Both the position numbers and the translations under genes were made by a program. A DNA stretch of 64,000 nucleotides, taken from positions 18,894,797 to 18,958,796 of the forward strand of contig NC_080063.1 in assembly GCF_026212465.1 (NCBI RefSeq), read 5' to 3'. Positions within the stretch are counted from its first letter, which is position 1; each line of letters opens with the position of its first letter. Shown here in pieces: positions 58,201-64,000 of the stretch. The notes beneath the pieces were generated by a model that ran no database searches, was not told where the DNA came from, and was given only the letters and a program-made list of their open reading frames with translations. This DNA is from Amaranthus tricolor (lineage: Eukaryota; Streptophyta; Magnoliopsida; Caryophyllales; Amaranthaceae).

Positions 58201-61200
58201 CAACAAAATGGTGTCGCGGAAAGGAAAAACCGCACTATAGCAGAGATGGCCCGTAGCATGATGCAGGGTAAACATCTACCCAAAGGATACTGGGCCGAAG
58301 CTGTTCACACGGCAGTATATATCCTCAATAGATCTCCCACAAAAGCAGTTAGGGATTGAACGCCATATGAAGCCTGGCACAAGAGAAAGCCAAGAGTAGA
58401 ACACCTCAAAGTGTTCGGATGCGTAGCTTATGCCCACATCCCAAAGGAGAATCAGGAAAAGCTCGACGAGAAGGGAGAAAAATGCATATTCATTGGATAC
58501 AGTCACGAAACAAAAGGATATCGCCTTTACAAGCCTGAATCTAAACAATTAATCATCTCTAGAGACGTAATTTTCGACGAAGCAGCCGAATGGACGTGGA
58601 AAGAAAAAGAAACTGAAGCTCGCGAAGGAGATACTCTCCTAAGAGATCCAAGTGAAGAAGACGGAGCAGACCAACCAACAAACCCATCATCTCCGAGTCC
58701 AAGTACACCTGAAAGTACAAGATCATTCCCAAGCTCAAGAAGCCAAACATCACGTTCAACTCCTCAACCTCAAGAAGCCCGAAGATCAACACGAGATCGG
58801 CAACCGCTATCATGGTTACAAGATTACCCGTGTGACCAAGCAATGATGGCTCTCTTCTCTAGTGAGCCACAAACATTTCAAGAAGCAGCACAAGAAGAAA
58901 CCTGGATTGAGGCTATGAACGAAGAAATGAAAATGATCGAAAAGAATCACACATGGAAACTTGTAGACAAACCACAAGACAAGGAAGTCATCGGACTCAA
59001 GTGGGTCTACAAGGTGAAACATAATGATGATGGCTCCATCAACAAGTACAAAGCAAGGCTCGTAGCAAAGGGATATGCGCAACAACCAGGAATCGACTTC
59101 AACGAAACATATGCACCAGTTGTCCGCATGGAGACAATCAGAACAGTCCTGGCATTAGCAGCACAGCATCAGCTACCAGTCTTTCAACTCGATGTCAAAT
59201 CAGCATTTCTAAATGGAGAACTTGAAGAAGAAGTGTACGTCGAGCAACCGCAGGGATACGTCATCAAAGGCCAAGAAGACAAAGTATACCGCCTTCGAAA
59301 AGCTCTGTACGGACTCAAACAAGCACCCCGAGCGTGGAACAGCAACATCGACAATTATCTTCTCCAGCATGGTTTCATCAAGAGTCTGAGTGAACCTTCA
59401 CTATACATCAAGACACAAGGTAACAACTTTCTCATTTTATGCTTGTACGTGGATGATCTAATCTATACAGGCACACACCCAACGATGATCGAAGAATTTA
59501 AAAAGGCTATGATGAAGGAGTACGAGATGACAGACCTTGGTACAATGAAATACTTCCTTGGCATACAAATCAAACAAAGCCCAGGAAGAATATTTCTATC
59601 ACAAGAGAAATATGCAGAAGACCTTCTCAAGAAATCCAACATGGGTGAATGTAAACCGCTGGCTACACCAATGGCAATCAATGAGAAGTTATCAAAGTAC
59701 GATGGCAAACCAAAAGTCGACGGAGCAATGTATCGAAGCTTGGTCGGCTCTTTTATTTATCTTACACATACAAGACCAGATATAGTCAACGCTGTCAGCA
59801 TCGTATCCAGGTTCATGAGTGAACCGAGCAAGGATCATCTAACAGCAGCAAAGAGGATTCTCAGATACATTAAGGGAACAAAAAGCTATGGGATCATGTA
59901 CGAAACTGAAAAAGATTTCAAGCTCACAGGATACACCGATAGCGACTGGGCTGGAAGCGTGGATGATAGAAAAAGTACAAGCGGGTACGTATTTCAGCTT
60001 GGAAACAAGGTGGTCTCATGGTCATAAAAAAAAACAGGCGACAGTAGCTTTATCATCAGCAGAAGCAGAGTACATTGCAGCAACAAGTGCAGCATGTGAA
60101 GCAGTCTGGCTGAGAAGGATATTAATCGATCTACAACATAAGCAAGAGACACCAACTACAATGTTCTGCGACAACATGTCAACAATAGCAATGACGAAAA
60201 ATCCAGTGTTTCATAGCAGATCAAAGCACATCGAGATACGACATCACTACATTCGTGAGTTAGTAGATAAGAAAGAGATCGAACTACAATTCTGCAAGAC
60301 GGAGGAGCAGCTCGCAGACATTTTCACAAAACTCATATCAACTGATAGATTTATCGATTTCAGAAGACGACTTAGTGTTCAAGATTTTTCAGATTAGGGG
60401 GAGTGTTAAAATAATCTAGAAAAATCTAGGATTTTAATTAAATATAAAAATATCTAAACAAAAGAATTAAAAAATAAAAATATCTAAAATAATATAATGG
60501 AAGATCCTAGAAAAGTAATTAAAAAATTAAAAATATCTAAGATATTTTAGTAAACTTGCACTATAAATACCCATTGATGTAATCAATTTTTAGAGCAATG
60601 AAGAACAATATTCATTCTACATATTCACTCATCTTCCTCTCCAAATAAATCCATTCACTATTTTACCATCTAAATTTTTCCTACAGTAAACACTCGAGGA
60701 AAATGGAGGTGTTTGGGATGAAACATGAAAGGGTAGAGGAAATTATGTTTAGTGTTGGAAAAATCTTTTCCACAAAGTTTTCCATTTAAATTCACCTATC
60801 AAACGAAACAATGAAAAATGGGGAAAACAGTTTTCCATGGAAAATTTCCCCAAACCAAACACCCATTAAATTTGAAACTAGTGTCTGTTTAGTCTATTAG
60901 CTGAATGGTTTTTTTCTCTCGTAACTATGCTAATAGTATGTTAACCTAACTTCCAGCATTACGCAGCAAAATGAAACAGAAAGCATTAAAAGAATGTGAT
61001 CATTATACTGCAAAGTATGCTGAATGTGCGTATGGAAGGACTTTATCTGTTGTTTGGAAGTGCAGGAATCAAGCTAAAGAACTGAATAGTTGCCTTCATC
61101 AATTGTAAGTGCATTCAATGTGTCTTTACTTCTTTTTATTGATGTGTGTTTATTTATTTTGGGTAGACTTTGCTTTGTGGCTCATCCTTTTAGATGATCG

Positions 61201-62868
61201 TTTTGTATTTGATTTTTAAAACATTAGGTAAATGCTGGAAAGTATCAGGATAGAAGGTTTAAGTCAGTAGTACTCGATGGAGCACATTTTGGAAGTTTAT
61301 AAGAAGTCTGAAATCGTTGAATCCATTTCACGGGGCTAATATGCAAGAGATTGTTAGTCTCCTAGGTTTGAACAGAACTAATAAATGTTCTTGTGACAAA
61401 GTATTTGAGTGAACTAGTTACTAAGGCTCCTGATTGAGATATTGAATCATTTTATTGCTTGAATACATTTGCAACAAAGCCACTCTGTGATCTTTTAGTT
61501 AGTAGTGCTCTTATTATTTTGAACTTTACAAATAATATTTGGAGTATTTGAAATGGCTGGCTTGAAGGATGAGGTTTCAGGTTTGGAGTCTTTTAGCTGA
61601 TTGATTTGATCATGAACTGTAGTTTCATCCAAACTTTAGGTATTCAAGTTAAGGAGTTAGTGCTCTGTTGAGTATATTTTTTGATTGGAACAGATTGTTT
61701 GGAGGTCTCTAAAAAGGCTTGCAACATGAAAATTAAAGCTTCTGCCTGCCTACCGGAGTAGGGGTTGACCTTGGTTTCTAGGAGCCTCTGCAGTATACCT
61801 AATTACTATATGTGCATGTTTTGTATCCATCCAGTATGCCATCAAGGGTTGAAAAGATGTGGTAACATTGAATATTAGAAAGGCTTTCATTGGGTTTAAG
61901 ATATCTTGATATTAGCCCGCTCATTACCATGGATAACTATGCTGCGTTTGGTTCTGGTTCACAATGGAAGATGACTAGATTGAAGGCATTTGGGATAAAA
62001 CCAACTTTTTCTAACAGCTGATCATCTCTGATCTTATAGTTGTTGATGATTCTCTAATATTTGGAACATCACGAGAGATTTACTTGCACTACTTGAAATG
62101 CTTGGTTTGAGTGTATAGGCTTCAATTTGTAGTCTTCAGCTGATTCCTTTGGTCTTGAGTTCGAGTTTCATGCAACTTTGAACTTCAGGTACTCGTGTTA
62201 GTGGTCTGTTTTGAGTCTCGACTCTCGAGTATATTTTTGTATGGATTTCATAAACTTTTGTTGGAACTTTAGAAGGGTCCTATGCAGCATGCCCAATTAC
62301 TTGGTCCATGTTTCATATAATGTCTAGTGTGGTATGAAGGCTAATAAAAGGTCGGATGAGAGACTTTAGAATGACTAACACTGAATATGAGAAAAGCTAT
62401 CATTGGCTTAAATGGGAAGATGCCTTGGTATTAGCCCTGTTAGGTTCCTCAGTACCATGTATAGATGTTTTTTGGCAAACTGGTGAGGGTTTCAATGGTA
62501 GGACTCGATATATATGCCTTATTAGTTATTAATTTATTTTTACATGGTGCTAAAGACAGCTAAAGGAAGCGTGATTGGGTGAACAAGGGAATAAGCCTGT
62601 TAATATGAATCATTGAATAAATATGAGGCCGTTTTTAAATAATGGCCGCTTTATAACTGAATTTGAGCTTATGGCTCTGCAAAACCCCATTACGTAACTT
62701 GTGAGTTTTCATGGAATAACATCCATTATAAGTTGTATGATCATCTGATTATTGTTACGAATGTTAAATAATAATCTACATTTTTGCAGTACCAATGACT
62801 CAGTCCTGGAAGAAATGAAGAAAGAATACATGCTCCAAGAGCAGGCCAAGAACTCTGCCAGAGTTTGA
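55268..62868 (+). CDS. CMC1-like COX assembly mitochondrial protein (twin CX9C)
   Basis: Three exons with consistent phases: 55268-55322, 60957-61104 and 62790-62868, giving 93 residues (start MGYIQEARENHVKKKVEE, end NSARV). Two CX9C pairs, C32/C42 and C54/C64, in ECDHYTAKYAEC and KCRNQAKELNSC, define the twin-CX9C fold of the CMC1 family, whose members are imported into the mitochondrial intermembrane space by MIA40 and help cytochrome c oxidase assembly. The length fits the family. Intron 1 is 5.6 kb because a MITE and then a copia retrotransposon inserted there. An AAACCCTAA telo-box lies at 55361-55369, shortly after exon 1. The coding exons look intact, so the gene probably works if the large intron is spliced. 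Confidence 0.9.
55935..56224 (+). repeat. Copia 5' LTR
   Basis: 290 bp, AT-rich. A TATA-like CACTATAAATACCC near 56098 marks the likely U3/R boundary. It has 8 bp more than the 3' LTR in the TAAATAAATAATATAATGG stretch. Confidence 0.9.
56326..60397 (+). pseudogene. Copia gag-pol, interrupted by stops and frameshifts
   Basis: Gag starts at 56326 (MTSTTNYPQVNWVPTFKGEK) with a UBN2-type capsid region and zinc knuckles (CKLCKKTNHNTNDC; CKKHSHLEKDC) separated by an in-frame TAG at 57193-57195. Protease DIWYIDSGCSNHMTG follows. A frameshift falls at about 57570-57600, then the pre-integrase motif LWHLRFGHLNF and integrase (ADIWGPTKNPS; DRGGEF; RRTPQQNGVAERKNRT), with a frameshift near 58080 and TGA at 58357-58359. 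From 58411 one long frame covers RT (WVYKVKHNDDGSINKYKARL; QLDVKSAFLNGELEEEVYVE; LCLYVDDLIYTG). A frameshift at the A-run near 60027-60035 precedes RNase H (ATVALSSAEAEYIAATSAAC) ending VQDFSD. It cannot make a full polyprotein. Confidence 0.92.
60404..60685 (+). repeat. Copia 3' LTR
   Basis: 282 bp, same ends as the 5' LTR and about 99% identical outside the 8-bp indel (by eye). Confidence 0.9.
61483..62465. repeat. Ancient tandem duplication in CMC1 intron 2, unit about 540 bp
   Basis: 61483-61940 and 62025-62465 share an ordered series of diverged motifs: TGATCTTWTAGTTG, TTTGGA, CTTGAAATGSYTGG, CTTCAGCTGATT, GTTTCATSCAA, CTGTT then GAGTATATTTTT, AATTACT, CATTGAATAT/CACTGAATAT, ATTAGCCC and ACCATG. 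Too diverged for a recent event. Confidence 0.6.
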
Positions 62869-64000
62869 GCATGTAATGTGATTCGATGTAGTTCCTAAGC
62901 GATTCGGGGTTTACTTAATCTGTTTGTACAAATCCCTTTCAAGAATTCCTTGTTTTGATCCTCACTGTACGTCTAGCATTGGACTTATGATTTGTAGGTG
63001 TTCAGCAATATGCACTGTTGTTGATCTACCGGTGAAGTTTTGGAATGGCTAGATAATTGTACCGGGTCCGAAGTACTGTTGTTTTTGGTTGCCTTACACT
63101 TTTTCGCAGGAGCTTTTCATGCATCCTGATTCCTATTTGTAGATGCACACTATGTTCAACTCGGGAATTTGTTTCCGACATGGATATGTGTTCAAGTGTT
63201 GTATTCGCCTAATTTTACGGAATTTCTATTTTTGGGTCCGGATTGAAGTTTTCTATACATGTCCTAGTGTCGACTGTCGACTGTCGAGGATGCAAAATAT
63301 GAATTTGAGGTTACAAAAAAGAGTCCGAACAATGTACACAGGTTGGAAAAGGATGTTTTAATTAATAAATTAAATGAGATATAGAAGAACTCAACACAAG
63401 GCTTCTGTTTAAAGCATTAGTTAATGTTAATGTTTTAAAAGACGTGTTAGATATCAAACAATTAAAAATCAGTTTTTTAAATATGAAAATTAATGTTTTA
63501 ATTAATTTAGTTGAAATAATTAAGTCTAATTTGAGATTATATCAAGATGAGACCGTTTTAGATGAGAATTATATTTTGAATTTTTGATTAGAATGGGTCT
63601 AACTGAGTAACTGGGCTTTATTGTCCGATTTTATGAGTTCCATTTGAGTTTAATAGAAAAAAATCACGTTTATTTGCGTAATTATTTTTACTATAATTGT
63701 AATGCATTAATCCATATGTATTTTTGCAATAAATTTTTTCAAAAACTAGATTCAATATCAATACCAATTAAGATGTAAATTTACACTCATCTCTACTCGA
63801 TGCCTTCAAATTTAGTATTAGACGCTACCTATCAGAGCAATAACATTAATAGGACATTCCGAGTATTGATTATATCAAATAATATTGTCGAAAATAACAA
63901 ATTTACAAGTTATGTATAATTCAATTTTCTATATTCTACGTTAGAGAAGAATTTATCCTTATACTTAATACAAATTATTAAATAAAATGATCTTATAGTG
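62869..64000. other. 3' flank of the CMC1-like gene and AT-rich intergenic DNA
   Basis: The first roughly 500 bp is probably 3' untranslated/flanking sequence. The open frame at 63143-63361 has no protein-like features. The rest is AT-rich and shows nothing recognisable. Confidence 0.5.

Larger units (their letters stand above)
55935..60685 (+). mobile_element. Ty1/copia LTR retrotransposon, defective, 4.75 kb
   Basis: LTRs at 55935-56224 (290 bp) and 60404-60685 (282 bp) begin TGTTAAAATAATC and end TTCCTACA. They differ by three substitutions and one 8-bp indel (by eye). A primer-binding site TGGTATCAAGAGC (initiator-Met type) follows the left LTR and a polypurine tract AGGGGGAG precedes the right LTR. 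Gene order protease-integrase-RT-RNase H is copia-type. Expected 5-bp flanks do not match (ATGGT on the left, GTAAA on the right). Confidence 0.93.
55833..60866. mobile_element. MITE (Harbinger-like) in CMC1 intron 1, split by a copia element
   Basis: Left arm GAGGTTTGGTTTGGTGGAAA, ACATTTTCC and right arm GGAAAATTTCCCCAAACCAA, ACACCCAT are inverted repeats, flanked by TAA at 55830-55832 and 60867-60869. Without the copia insert (55935-60685) the element would be about 280 bp. The superfamily is inferred from the 3-bp flanks and GTTTGG ends. Confidence 0.6.

Noticed and set aside
58276..59708. Several minus-strand frames of 80-94 codons
   Set aside because: Antisense shadows of the copia integrase/RT region.
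63143..63361. 72-codon plus-strand frame
   Set aside because: In the 3' flank of the CMC1-like gene with no recognisable features.

Overview
This is nuclear DNA from a flowering plant. It is AT-rich, has intron-containing genes with GT/AG junctions, and is packed with nested transposons. The genes recognised (a CC-NB-ARC-LRR resistance gene, an allene oxide cyclase fragment, a CDCA7-type zinc-finger/DDT gene, PLAC8 relics and a CMC1-type twin-CX9C gene) and the transposons (MULE, hAT, Stowaway, Cassandra, Ty1/copia, LINE) point to a eudicot. Short 'gagac..gtctc' repeats recall Caryophyllales, but that placement is only an impression.

Layout. 1-2210 (-): 5' two-thirds of an intact CNL resistance gene, running off the left edge. 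2390-8692: a Stowaway MITE, a decayed MULE with a FAR1/MULE-type transposase, another Stowaway, a LINE tail, and a 1.2-kb palindromic foldback element with a tRNA-Ile-like sequence on each side of its centre. 9743-13829: tandem repeats and three non-autonomous DNA elements, two with 9-bp target duplications. 14658-18289: a terminal-inverted-repeat element whose only gene is a broken plant-mobile-domain (PMD) gene. 21709-22098: allene oxide cyclase relic. 23681-27503: second copy of the MULE family, itself invaded by a foldback element (perfect 9-bp target duplication) and by a Cassandra solo LTR (perfect 5-bp duplication).

30104-35767 (+): five-exon plant gene of unknown function with an RTE-type LINE fragment in its last intron. 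37532-43575 (-): complete 11-exon CDCA7-like gene whose junctions give an uninterrupted 615-residue product; it has an E2F-type site upstream and a telo-box minisatellite in intron 1. 45480-53528 (+): two degenerate tandem PLAC8/PCR copies with LTR-like and MITE insertions between and inside them. 53879-55040: hAT-type element with an 8-bp target duplication. 55268-62868 (+): complete three-exon CMC1-like gene whose first intron holds a MITE split by a 4.75-kb defective Ty1/copia element with nearly identical LTRs.

The host genes do not form a pathway. The most unusual features are the palindromic tRNA-bearing foldback, and the recurrence of arrays of short GC-rich palindromes near the ends of three otherwise different DNA-element types. 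All calls come from reading the sequence by eye; no database search was run.
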